Source of the DNA: Coriaria nepalensis
Lineage: Eukaryota; Streptophyta; Magnoliopsida; Cucurbitales; Coriariaceae
DNA: 64,000 nucleotides
Reading direction: 5' to 3'
NCBI GenBank assembly: GCA_027186245.1
Contig: CP114484.1
Span: 7,534,001 to 7,598,000 of the forward strand
In this document: piece after piece, positions 23,101-32,219 of the stretch
Layout: every line of letters starts with the position of its first letter
Position numbering within the stretch: position 1 is the stretch's first letter
Notes under the pieces: generated by a model
Database searches by the model: none
What the model saw: only the letters and a program-made list of their open reading frames with translations
What the model was told of the DNA's origin: nothing
Position numbers and translations under genes: made by a program

Positions 23101-26100
23101 AATTACCCTTGTGCTAATGTTCTGGATCCAATAACCATATTGAAAGGATTGTGTTTGAGATGACAGAAGTGGACCTTCCATTTTTTGAAGTAGTTTTACA
23201 TGTTCTTTACTAAAGACTAGACTACTTTCTCTATCATCCTTCCAGCGTGATGGCTTTCCATCTGTAGGCTTGTCGTGAATTTTCTAACAAGTTCCTTTGG
23301 TATGTCCTGATTTCTTGCAAGGATCATACCATGTCTTCCTTGCTTCCTTTGTCGATTATTAGTAGGTTGGATATGTGATCCTCGTGCCGCCACAGCTGAA
23401 CTTTCAGCAGTTAATTGGTGATTTTAAGATCCCATAAATTTCTTTCTACTTTCTCCACGATTAAGAGAAAGCCTCTCAAGTATTGGGAAGAGGTTTCTTC
23501 CCCAAGATTTTGCCACAGACCTCATCTAGGTTCTTATTCATGTCTAATAAGAACTTGTATACTTGCTTTTTTTCAACAATCTTTTTGTGAGATTCTCCAT
23601 ATATTGCACATGCCTCAAACATATCCAATTTCCACCGGTAACGATTGAGAGATTCAAATATTGAGTTAATGGAAGATCTTCTCTGTGCAAATCATGATGG
23701 ATACCTTCGATATTGTATAGGTCTATTGCATTATCATTGTCTGGGTATGTATCTCTTGCCGCATCCCAAATTTTTTTTGCAGTTTCATAGAGAAGAAAAT
23801 TCTTCTCCGATTTTGTCATTCATCAAGTTGATTAACCAAGATATGACCATGTTGTTTTTTGCCTTCCATATTTTTTGAATTTGGAATCCCCTTTTACCAG
23901 AAAAACTGCAGTACGTAGTCATCCTTCCCTTTTCTACATAGGAACTTCATATGACAGATTGGGACCATTGTAGGAAATTTTGCCTATTTAGTTTATGACC
24001 GTTAGACCTCCGGTTATTAATACTTTTATGTTAGGCGAAATAAAACCTAATATAGTCATTAGTATTATTATTATTATTAGTATTAGTATTATGGGGCTAT
24101 TTTAGTAATTGGTTCCTAGTAGGATAATAAGCAGGAGTAGGGTTAGGGTTGGGGGCATTGAGAATTTTGGAGAGTAAGAATTCTCAGGAAGAGACAGTCT
24201 ACCTTTCAAATAGTAGGCCAACCTATGTTATTTTCTTTATCACATAATAAAGATTAGTCCTAGTTCTATATTTCTAGATTGGGTCCTATCAAATTAGTAT
24301 CAAAGCACTCGATCAATGCTGGCTGCGAAGAAAGTAGAGGCACTCGAGGAGAAATTGGAGAGTGAAGTGATGACGATCATAACAAGGATCGAAGAACACT
24401 TCTCGACAGTATAGCAGCAATTTGCACAACAATTTTCGTCATTGGAAGCCATGTTGGTGAAACTGACCGAGATGCAGATTAGGGAACCACCAAACCTTGA
24501 CCAACTTATGGGCGGTCATGGTCGGGTAGCAGGGGATATCGCCAGCCAAGGCAGCCGCAGTGGAGGCGAGCAAGCTGCGGGGGGGAACTGGCAGTGGGCG
24601 GCGTAGTGGTGGGCGCAGGCGCTGACGACCAGGATAGGGAAGAGTTTGGCGGTAAATTGGGGGTAGGTTGAAGGACGGCAGCGTCGCTGTGGGGGGCGGT
24701 CGGAAGGGTTCAATTTGGACCAAGGGAAAAAGGGGTGGAGCAAGGTCCGGTAGGCGGTTATGTGGCAGGAATTGCTGCTAGCAGTGAGGTAAGGGCGCCA
24801 AGGGCTGATTTTAGGGTTCTGGTAGAACCCCATGGGCAGGGCAAGGGCATTACGCAGCTGTGCAGGGAAGAACTTGGGCTGACCCAAAGATTCACAAACT
24901 GAAAATGCCCATCTTTGAAGGTGAGAATGCAACAGGATGGGTCTATAGGGTGGAAAGATACTTCGTGATTAATGGGCTCTCTGAAGAGGAAAAGTTGCAG
25001 GCACCATGTCTATGTTTGGAAGGGCTGACGTTGTCATGGTTCCAATGGTATGAGCATCGTCAACCCATTGGGTCAAGGACGGAGTTCAAGCGGGTAATGG
25101 TAAGGTTTCACACCTCACAAGATGAGGACTTACACGAACAGTTCTTGGCCCTTTGCCAAGAGGGGACAATGTTTGAGTACTAAGAGAAATTGAGTTGCTT
25201 TCCGGCCCATTAATGGATGTTTCTCCGGAAATCTTGGAGGTAAATTTTTTAAAGGGGTTGAAGCCGGAAATTTGGGCAGCATTGCGGTTACTATGGCCAC
25301 AAGGACTTGGGGAGTATATGGACTTGGCATTACAAGTGGAGAAGAAGAAAAATGCCAAAAAATAGCAAAAAATAGACATGACAGTTTTGTTCACAAAGGT
25401 TATACCGGGAACCATAGCGTTAGGACTCAAACCATTACTGTCGGTAAGGAGGCGCTGGAAGAGAGGAGAGCAGAGTACCGCCCGGAAGAGAGTTTCAAAA
25501 GGTTGACGGAGACAGAGATCTCGAACAAAAGAGCCAAAGGGTTGTGTTTTCGTTGTGACGAGAAATTTTCGCCCGGGCATCGTTGTAAGGATAGGAGGCT
25601 CCAAGTGTTAACGGTCGGTGATGAAGATGATGATATGGTGGAACCGGAGGAGGAGAGAGAGGAGGAATTGGTGCATCACCATCTAGATCCTCGGTTCCGG
25701 ACCATCAACATCATACAACAGTTTTTAGATTTTCACCTTGAGGGCAAGGTGTCTCGTTGGGAGGAGAGTAATGTTAGACCCCCGGTTATTAATACCTATG
25801 TTAGGCGAAATAAAACCTAATATAGTCATAAGTATTATTATTATTAGTATTAGTATTGGTATTATTATTATGGGGCTATTTTAGTTATTGGTTGCTAGTA
25901 GGATAATAAGCAGTGGTAGGGTTGGGGGCATTGGGAATCTTGGAGAGTAAGAACTCTTAGGGAGAGACGGTCTACCTCTTGAATAATAGGCCAACCTATG
26001 TTATTTTCTTTATTGCATAATAAAGATTAGCCCTAGTTCTATATTTTTAGATCGGGTCCTATCAATGACCTGTAATGGGAAGATGAGAGCTTTCCATACT

Positions 26101-29100
26101 TTCAACACTGTTTACATTGGTGACTTCAGAAGTGGATATTTTTTCAGTAGCCATTCCGGTGGCTGGGCCGATTTTTGGCATGATTCAGGAATAATCCTTC
26201 CCTGGTACCATGATGAATTTGAGAGGAAAACACTTAAATACTTCTTATTTTTCACAGATCAATAAAATACATTGGTATTTAACCTAGAAAGCAGTAGGAA
26301 AAAATTACCGTGATAAAATCTTGATTTATAGGAGCAAAATATCCCATAAAATCAGGTTGTTTAATCAGATTGAGTAATTAGTTACCAAAATCCCACTACA
26401 CAATATTACAGGATATTTGCTAACTAATAAGTAATAACTCCAGGAATATACTACATACATAAGAGGTCCAATAAATCCACTTGTGTAGTATGATAGGCCT
26501 ATGATGCTACTTAAACTAAAGTAAAGTATCTAAAACAAGCACTGGATTGGTAAGCACTATATTACCAATCCAGTGCTCACAATGTTCGTTGTTAAATCTC
26601 TCATTTTGCCAAATCTCAGTTCAACATTATGCATTTCACTATCAACAAAAATAGTAGCATATTTAAAATGTAAGTTCTATAACTGATTCATGTCATTTAC
26701 TTTTAATATTGTCTTTTGATATCTCTATTTAGATGAAGATATTCTCGACTCCATTTCCCTATAATGCGATTTGTTTACTCCTTCGCCTTTTGATATTTCA
26801 AAGTGCACAGTCCTTCCAATTTCGATGTTGATTTAATAGCTTTTTTGTTTCTTTGACAACTGGTTGTGAATTTAGTTCAAAGCAAAAAAGAAGCTCCCAA
26901 CAAGAGTTCTGCTTGAAAGAGTCAAAGTTCTTGATGGTCGTGGAACTGGAAATTTGTTTCGTGGATTGAGACCTCTAGCTCCCAAAGCAGAACGGTAAGC
27001 ACCGATGATGTATCTTAAGCGTTATATCTTTGTAGTCTAGACCTTTCTCTGATGTGTTATGTTTGTAAAATATTGTCTTCACCATTTTTAAGATTACAAT
27101 TGCTCAACAGTGGCTGACTGTCAGATGTCTACTTATCAAGATGACTAAATTTTCTATTAGCTCTTATCAATGTCTCTTAATCACTATATAATCACTATCA
27201 CCAAGTGTCATGGCATGCGAGATAAAAGGAAAATGTAACTGCTTCTCCAACTTTTTTCTACATTGCGCCGATTCATTTGAATTTTCCATCAGTATTTTGG
27301 TATAGACTTCTGATTCGACAATGCTTACTAGATTACTCTGTTCATTATTTCTACATATTCGCCATGTGCACATTTATTCTCATAAATAGCCATTTAAATC
27401 TTGGTAAGATGCAACCTATTAGTAACCTTTGATTAATATTAGGTCGAGAGCTTCCAGAGCGTTGAAGCTGCTGCAAAAAAGGGAAAAACTAAATGAGGAA
27501 AGAAAAGCTGCCGGAGTTGATTGGCATGATGATAATTCAGATAACGACACTCGGGTAAGCTGCATGTTATATTTTTCCATTTTCTTTCTTCTTTTGGTAT
27601 CATGTGTGTCAACTTGGATATCAATTGAGATTTCTTTCTAAGGTTTTCTGTTAATGTGATTTTCAGCCTCGAGTATATAGAGAACCTCCGTTGCCTGATC
27701 TTCTTAAAGGCGAAGAGAATCTTCTTCTTATTGCAGATGTTAGTACCATTTCTTTTGCTTAATACAAATTTTATTCTATTCCCATCTACATGTATGTTGG
27801 GATTCATATTGTAAAATATGATTACCATGTATGATTTATAATGTCGTGATAACTGAAAATTTAAAAACTAACCATAAGAGAGGATTCTTTCCTAGGAGAG
27901 TCGAATAGAAGCAAGACTAGAGATCTATCTCTTATTCCCTCGATCTTAAAAAATGAAAAAAAAGAAAAAAGAAAGAAAGAAAGGTGATGTTTTTCTTATG
28001 TTTCTGTAGCTGTGCAAGGCATTGGCTTCTTTGAAAAGATACCCCGAAGCTCTGGAGCTTATTAGTCTCACTTTGAGATCAGCTTTTAAGGTGCTCTCCC
28101 TGGAGAAAAAGGAAGAACTACAACTTCTTGGAGCTCGTAAGTCTTGCCTTATTCTGTATTATTTATTTCCACTCAGTAATAAAGGATAAAGTTAGAATAA
28201 CCCAAGACCTTCTTGCAAAAGTGCTCATCACCTTTCCGCGATGGAAGAATGACATTGATTATAAGATGGTATGCTATACTAAAAATAAGGAATATATGTA
28301 GATGTTTGCATTGCTGAATCAGAATATTTTCCTTTATCGTCTGGTGTTACAGAGTTAGCATTTGCCACAACAGATACTAAGCACGGATTTAACTATGTCA
28401 AATACATTGTTAAGCAGCATCTCTACAGCCTTGCTGCTTGGAACTGCTATTACAAAGTAACTTTAAGGTATCAAAAACCTTCATTTTTGTATGTGTACTT
28501 GAAGGACTTTTGTGTACTCCAACACCATTTCTCTGACCAGCTAAACACTTTGAAGATGGAAAGATGAAGCATCTTTTAAAACTTGGTTAACAAATTTTGA
28601 TGTTCAACTCTATTTCAGAATGAAGAACCGTGATTCAAGGCATTGTAAGCTAATAAACAGTATGCAGGCCAATTTCAAAGAATGTGTGCCACCTGTTGTC
28701 ATTGCTGGTCATCAGTTTACCACGATCAGTCACCATCAAGATGCTGCAAGGAAATATCTTGAAGCTTATAAACTTTCCCCGAATAATCCCTTGATTAATC
28801 TGTGTGTTGGTATGATCTTTTCATTTTTTCCTTTCTAATTTTGCTTATGACATTTGCATATAAACCCAAATTGCGTATAACATTGCTGCTGATCTTTTCT
28901 TTTTTCTTAATATCTATCCCAGGAACTGCCTTGATCAACCTGGCACTTGGATTCCGCCTTCAAAACAAGCATCAGTGTCTTGCACAAGGATTAGCATTCC
29001 TCTACAACAATTTGCGGCTTTGTGATAACAGTCAGGTTTGTTACATATATTTCTTGTTCTTTTTTCCCTCTGGAAGTTAGTGGTGTGCTCATAGGATCAA

Positions 29101-29760
29101 TCGAAGATAAAGTAGTAATGATCACTTGGTTCATATGCCAGCCATTGTAGATGTAATTTTGCTTATGGGTTATAGGGTTCATTGGTTTGCAAGTTAAGGC
29201 GTAAAAGTCTTTTCATTTGAAAAACCTCAATTAGCTTTAGGGTCCATTTGGAAGGACGTATTAAAATGGCGTTCAGGAGAAATAGCTTTTTTAGGTTAGT
29301 CTGAAAATTAAGAGTAGATTTTAAAAAGTGCAAGTAAAAAGTAATACTTTTTATGAATAGTCATTTGGGTGAAACGGAAAATGGAGGCCTTATTCTCTCA
29401 TCTAAATGAAATTCAGTCTTACCTTTCAAGAAATCAAAATGAAGTTTCAAAATGCTTGTTTAAAACTCTGAAGCAAATGCACCATATATACAGGAAGCTT
29501 TATATAACATGGCACGGGCATATCATCATGTTGGAATGGTGACTCTAGCAGTTTCATATTATCAGAAGGCACTTGCAATTTACGAGAAGGATCAGCCAAT
29601 CCCCAAGCTTGCTGGTGAGAATGAAGACAGTCAACCGGGTAAGAATCTGGGTTATTGTGATCTTCGCAGAGAAGCAGCTTACAATCTACATCTGATCTAT
29701 AGAAATAGTGGAGCTACTGATCTTGCTAGGCAAGTTTTGAGAGATCATTGTACATTTTGA
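8435..29760 (+). CDS. GTF3C3: Transcription factor IIIC subunit 3 (TFC4/GTF3C3-like TPR protein), 18 exons
   Basis: TFIIIC binds box A/B promoters of tRNA-type genes and recruits TFIIIB; this TPR subunit is the bridging component, acting in the nucleus. Exons: 8435-8772, 9301-9397, 10001-10108, 10347-10528, 11522-11717, 12201-12458, 17971-18117, 18816-18894, 19413-19526, 19615-19781, 26876-26994, 27443-27554, 27667-27738, 28010-28136, 28353-28467, 28619-28809, 28923-29035, 29494-29760. The joined frame is open: 2802 nt, 933 residues, near the usual plant length of about 900. An acidic Glu/Gly-rich segment (about 22-64) precedes a basic likely nuclear signal (about 138-156). TPR units are clear at 182-240 ([20 protein letters not shown]), 243-300, 308-393 and in the C-terminal part (28619-29700). 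The start is the first ATG with a typical N-terminus. Introns 6 and 10 carry retroelements, but all junctions keep phase. The exon 3 donor (GAG|GTCGGA) is weak. Exon limits are inferred, not cDNA-supported. Confidence 0.92.
11081..11108. repeat. (GT)14 microsatellite in intron 4
   Basis: Fourteen perfect GT units follow an imperfect TA/TG-rich tract (11030-11080), inside intron 4 of the TFIIIC gene. Confidence 0.9.
12626..12727. repeat. Short direct duplication in intron 6
   Basis: About 37 bp (gtttacatcatggcttcatg ... tttttcata[a/g]gcc) occurs at 12626 and again at 12691, an offset of 65 bp with few mismatches. It lies just upstream of the retroelement mosaic. Confidence 0.8.
13035..13171 (-). 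mobile_element. Ty1/copia LTR end plus polypurine tract (minus orientation), fragment
   Basis: The sequence 'agagataaca...ttaataaagaaaatatattcctac' at 13048-13140 recurs, diverged, at 17285-17390 on the far side of the mosaic. It is followed here by 'ctccccctcaagctggg', the reverse complement of the copia-type polypurine tract 'cccagcttgagggggag'. This fits the 3' LTR junction of an old copia element lying on the minus strand, with 17285-17392 the matching piece of its other LTR. The outer LTR ends are not resolved. Confidence 0.55.
13172..13446 (-). mobile_element. Ty3/gypsy LTR fragment, inverted
   Basis: On the minus strand this matches the LTR of the gag-only gypsy element at 24000-26064. 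Shared words in order are 'acatagtcattattattattag', 'agtaggataataa', 'gagagtaagaactcttaggg', 'taggccaacctagg' and the terminal 'gatcgggtcctatca'. The first ~45 bp of the LTR is missing or scrambled. The pol sequence that abuts it runs on the opposite strand, so a rearrangement joined them. Confidence 0.8.
13470..15846 (+). pseudogene. Ty3/gypsy pol remnant (RT, RNase H, integrase) in intron 6
   Basis: The order is protease/RT linker ([20 protein letters not shown]), reverse transcriptase from 13833 ([45 protein letters not shown]), RNase H ([38 protein letters not shown]) and integrase from 15201 ([11 protein letters not shown], the CDVCQRHK zinc-binding part, [23 protein letters not shown]). 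It breaks off at about 15846, before the integrase C-terminus. Stops and frameshifts recur. The RT catalytic motif, usually F-D-D-I-L, reads LFYDILIYS at about 14230, so the first catalytic Asp is lost. This is the pol class lacking from the gag-only element in intron 10, but common origin is only inferred. Confidence 0.9.
15850..16090 (-). mobile_element. Small LTR/TRIM-like fragment
   Basis: Around 15885-15965, 'aaaagttcgaactgttaggca' and 'cactaagaacctttaacactccccctcacgtgtaag' appear. Related text ('aaaaagttcgaattgttag ... cactaagaatctttagcaa') recurs at 16038-16100, about 150 bp later. The paired short repeats with a C-rich tract between them look like a small LTR element on the minus strand, similar in plan to the TRIM in intron 10. 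Its limits are not clear. Confidence 0.4.
16095..16400 (-). pseudogene. Ty1/copia reverse transcriptase N-terminal fragment
   Basis: On the minus strand it reads ALEQPK, then [11 protein letters not shown], then [20 protein letters not shown]. This is the typical start of the copia RT ('W..AM..E..AL..N.TW' to '[13 protein letters not shown]'). It contains stops and ends at a junction near 16095. It may be part of the old minus-strand copia element whose LTR pieces lie at 13035 and 17285. Confidence 0.8.
16590..17165 (+). pseudogene. Ty3/gypsy integrase C-terminal fragment (second lineage)
   Basis: The plus strand reads [49 protein letters not shown], then [11 protein letters not shown] and [16 protein letters not shown]. 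This is the end of the integrase core plus the GPY/F-type region. It does not continue the pol fragment at 13470-15846, which stops at an equivalent point with different wording, so it is a separate element. Several frameshifts and stops are present. Confidence 0.85.
17285..17392 (-). mobile_element. Ty1/copia LTR fragment, partner of 13048-13140
   Basis: The words 'agagataata', 'gttttccttatt', 'gactaattgtag' and 'taataaagaaaatatactcct' match the fragment at 13048-13140 in the same orientation. Both probably represent the plus-strand right ends of the two LTRs of one old element. The rest of intron 6 to 17970 shows nothing further that I recognise. Confidence 0.5.
20266..20545 (-). repeat. 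Copia 3' LTR (280 bp)
   Basis: Begins TGTAGAA and ends TTCTACA on the plus strand. Compared with the other LTR it carries an extra duplicated 'aataaaatattactt...cttcacagat' segment of about 30 bp, accounting for most of the length difference. Confidence 0.92.
20638..20707. repeat. 45-bp direct duplication near the copia C-terminus
   Basis: The word 'gaagtcctgtgggagtataa' occurs at 20640 and again about 45 bp later, inside the region encoding the end of the copia polyprotein. It duplicates about 15 residues in that reading frame. Confidence 0.7.
20738..21034 (+). mobile_element. TRIM (miniature LTR retrotransposon), complete
   Basis: Two 82-bp LTRs (20738-20819 and 20953-21034) share 'tgttaagagt', 'tttaccggttc/cctaccaattc', 'aatcggtaa.tt'. 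The first begins TGTTAAG and ends TTAACA; the second ends TTAATA. Right after the first LTR is a methionine-tRNA-type primer-binding site (TGGTATTAGAGTTG). Just before the second is a purine tract (GAGGGGAG). The 133-bp interior has no reading frame. A 5-bp target-site duplication GTTTG flanks it at 20733-20737 and 21035-21039. All features of a TRIM are therefore present in 297 bp, inserted in sense with the host gene and antisense to the copia host element. Confidence 0.93.
24000..26064 (+). mobile_element. Gag-only Ty3/gypsy element (2.07 kb) nested in copia
   Basis: LTRs at 24000-24291 (292 bp) and 25772-26064 (293 bp) are near-identical over most of their length. The 3' LTR begins TGTTAGAC and both end TATCA; the 5' LTR start has mutated TG to CG. 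The 5-bp target-site duplication ATGAC is intact at 23995-23999 and 26065-26069. A degenerate initiator-Met primer-binding site (TAGTATCAAAGC) follows the 5' LTR, and a purine tract (GGGAGGAGAG) precedes the 3' LTR. The interior is 1480 bp and holds gag only. Protease, RT, RNase H and most of integrase are gone. Confidence 0.95.
24316..25771 (+). pseudogene. Ty3/gypsy gag joined to the very end of pol
   Basis: Gag starts at 24316 ([15 protein letters not shown], coiled-coil-like). After a Gly/Arg-rich linker with stops, it continues into the capsid-like retrotransposon gag domain (24870-25190; [16 protein letters not shown] region, [24 protein letters not shown]). The nucleocapsid zinc knuckle follows at about 25545 ([14 protein letters not shown]). 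Shortly after, at about 25700-25770, the text changes to [17 protein letters not shown], which resembles the usual extreme C-terminus of gypsy pol ('FPDFHLEDKV...'). So an internal deletion removed about the whole of pol. In-frame stops in gag (after HFSTV, after FEY) make it non-coding now. Confidence 0.85.
26211..26455 (-). repeat. Copia 5' LTR (245 bp)
   Basis: Matches the 20266-20545 LTR in order ('aatttgagaggaaaa', 'agatcaataaaataca', 'tcaggttgt', 'caatattacaggatatttgctaactaat'). Its outer end is CTACA followed by the TACAT target-site duplication. Its inner end has mutated from TGTAG to TGATG. Confidence 0.9.
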
Positions 29761-30229
29761 CTATTGCATCATTCTCTCTCTAAAATTATGATGTATAGTA
29801 ACAGAATGTAGATAAACCTAAATTTATCTTATTTATGATGAAGCAAAAAGTGGCGTTTTTACATGTTAATTTGTTTTGGATTATCATTATATTGAACTCA
29901 ATTAGGTGTGATAATCTTCACTACTAAGTTTGTTCACAAGTTTGAGGAGATTCCAGGAATCAAGGAAATATATATATATACACTAGTTTTTCAACCCACG
30001 GAAGTATATAAAAATAATTATATTATCAATATAATAGTAATTAAATAGTAATTATTTGATTTGTGTTTTAATGCGTCAAGTGGTTTGGTAATTTGTTAGA
30101 GGACATTTTAGTAAGTGTTGTGAAATATGAGTATGTATGGTATGTTATAGGAAATTTAAAATTAATACGTAGTCGATTGTTCAATTTTTTTTTAAGAAAT
30201 ATATAATAATTATTAATTTATATTTTATG

Positions 30230-30274
<45 letters not shown>

Positions 30275-30430
30275 TATTTTTATGGTTTTTAATTCTTATT
30301 AAATATTATATAATATTATATGAATGTTCTGGATAAAAAGCTCGCAAAGACATTTAAAAAAAAAAAAATTAACCTTCCTAGGTTTTATTGGCATAGGGTT
30401 CTTTAATTTCTTAATAATTGTAAAATAAAT
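29761..30430. other. 3' flank of the TFIIIC gene, AT-rich, no gene
   Basis: No canonical AATAAA is obvious just after the stop; plant polyadenylation signals are loose. It contains the (AT)19 tract at 30233. No coding similarity is seen. Confidence 0.5.
30233..30270. repeat. (AT)19 microsatellite
   Basis: Nineteen uninterrupted AT units in the intergenic region downstream of the TFIIIC gene. Confidence 0.95.
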
Positions 30431-30439
30431 AGTAAAAGT

Positions 30440-32208
30440 TGAAATTATGAAATACTGTACACCCCACGGGAGGAGAATGTCGAGGCAGATGCTTTGGCTT
30501 TAAACTCGCAACATCTTCTCAAGCCTTAAGACAGAATCAGATTCTTATTTTCAATAGAAAGAAAATTGATTACGATGTCTATTAAATGATAGTTCACAGG
30601 TTATTATTAATTGAAAGCAACTTTGTGAATTATTATTCTACTGATATTATTTAATCGACAGTGCCACGATTTATTTGAATAATATCAAACTTTGCTTCTC
30701 TTAATTTATTTTATATTAAGATAAGTTTTATCATATTAAAATTTAGAATATACTTTTTAAAGTTCACCATAAAAAATCTAATCTAATGAGATGCTAAAAG
30801 TATTATTTTTTGACCTTGAAAATAAAACTTCATTATCAAAATAGAAACAACACCTTAAGTAAAAGTAAGTATGAAAAACATAAACTCACTGATCTCTAAA
30901 TTTATGCCAAATAGTTAGGATAAAATTGAAATTACTAAGGCTAATATAGCAACTCTTTGTTTATTTGTTACCTTATGGTGCATTTCGTCTTTCTTAACAT
31001 TGTACTTATTTTAAGATTAATCATATATCATACATATATGAAATAACATCTAGTATCTCATACATTTCATAGAATAATTTAAGAGAAAGATTACCTTTAC
31101 ACTTTGAACAATAATGAAACATCAATATGTATCATAAGGGAGACTTGGTTAGCCTTTTTATTTTTGTCTTCCAATTTCCTATGCTACCATGGTGGAAACT
31201 AGTTTCTAATTTCTTTATCCCTTCCATCTTAATGGAATTTTCAAGCTTTGTAACTATTTTACAAATTATGAAATTGAATTGAATAATTATTAGATTACTA
31301 AGTCAAACTTAGATATTTAATAATTTAAAAAATAAGTAATTGTTAATTAACTAAATCACTACTTAGAATTTAACAATTGTAAAACTTTTTCCTTTCACTT
31401 CACTTCTAATGTCAAAATACTTTTCAACACTTGTTCTCTAACAAATGTGCATTTCAGACATCATTAAGTGAAACAAAGATGAAAAGATTTCCTAATGTCT
31501 TTTTGAATATTTATACCATTAACAAATTTAATGTTATCAATAATCTCAACATGTAACTTCTCATAATAATTTTGAAACTAGTTATTCATTAATACAAGTA
31601 TAATGCATTGTATCTCATCAATTACCTTCAATCACTTCAACCAAGTGATCCTTTTCACACCAAGTACTCTTTAGAAGTAACCAAAACATCCTAAATGTTC
31701 AATTCAGAATAACAATAATATATTCATCTTTATGAATGATTCTTAGATTTCTAATATCATTCTTTTTGAAAAATTGGTCTAACCAATTTATTCTACTTGT
31801 GAATGGACTTTAAACATGGTTCGTTTATGTGAATTACATGAATATAAAGATAAAAATAACATACATAAATTTGCTTACAAATTTAACTACCAAAATCAAA
31901 GGTCTTAATGATTTTGGTATTTCCCACTATCTTCTTACAAATTTATATTATCATCTTATATAAAATGATAAAATTTTAATTTTTCTTAGTAGAAAGAGGA
32001 TCCAATCATTAAATATTATAATCACACGTGTCTATAGCCAATAATAAGTATGAAAGGTAGCAAATGCCTTTGTAATTACATCTCATATAATTCCTTTATC
32101 TTGCCTCTAGGAAAACATAACCTCACGTGTCCGTAGCTAATTATGTTGTCTTAATTAAGCTTAACCCAAACATTCTTATAAAACGTAATGTCTTAAACTA
32201 GCTAGTGC
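30440..32208 (-). mobile_element. Copia-family internal fragment, inverted copy of 47160-48920
   Basis: The reverse complement of this stretch matches 47160-48920 along its length. Shared words include 'aggcaa(g/a)ataaaggaattatatgaga', 'tttgctacctttcat.cttatt', 'atttaatgattggat', 'tttggcataaattta', 'cttttagcatctcattaga' and 'aattcacaaagttg'. On the minus strand it therefore carries the gag to GAG-pre-integrase part of the long-LTR copia family that fills 44.8-52 kb. It is too decayed for a reading frame. The two copies are inverted and flank the beta-galactosidase gene. Confidence 0.85.
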
Positions 32209-32219
32209 ATAAAACACTC

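Larger units (their letters stand above)
20555..26205 (-). pseudogene. Ty1/copia gag-pol polyprotein, decayed and interrupted
   Basis: Minus-strand order: gag (26070-26205, then after the gypsy insertion 23994-23544 with [29 protein letters not shown]), protease-region block at 23000 ([22 protein letters not shown]), integrase C-terminal part at about 22164-21841 ([28 protein letters not shown]), RT at about 21460-21100 ([33 protein letters not shown]) and the natural C-terminus at 20565 ([19 protein letters not shown], stop). The RT catalytic YVDD motif is deleted: the text runs [11 protein letters not shown], where Y-V-D-D-I-I-L-T-G is expected. Many stops and frameshifts are present. The TRIM sits between RT/RNase H and the C-terminus. 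Confidence 0.92.
20266..26455 (-). mobile_element. Ty1/copia retrotransposon in intron 10, with nested insertions
   Basis: The element lies antisense to the host gene. LTRs at 20266-20545 and 26211-26455 share most of their sequence. The left copy has perfect 7-bp ends (TGTAGAA...TTCTACA). The flanking 5-bp target-site duplication TACAT is intact at 20261-20265 and 26456-26460. A purine tract (minus strand, ACTTGAGGGAGTG) abuts the left LTR. A degenerate initiator-Met primer-binding site (TGGTACCAGGGA) abuts the right one. A gypsy derivative (24000-26064) and a TRIM (20738-21034) have inserted into it. Without these it is about 3.8 kb, so it is also internally shortened. Confidence 0.93.

Noticed and set aside
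25086..25604. 172-codon minus-strand open frame, one of the longest in the window
   Set aside because: Antisense of gypsy gag and its zinc knuckle; the composition is that of a shadow frame.
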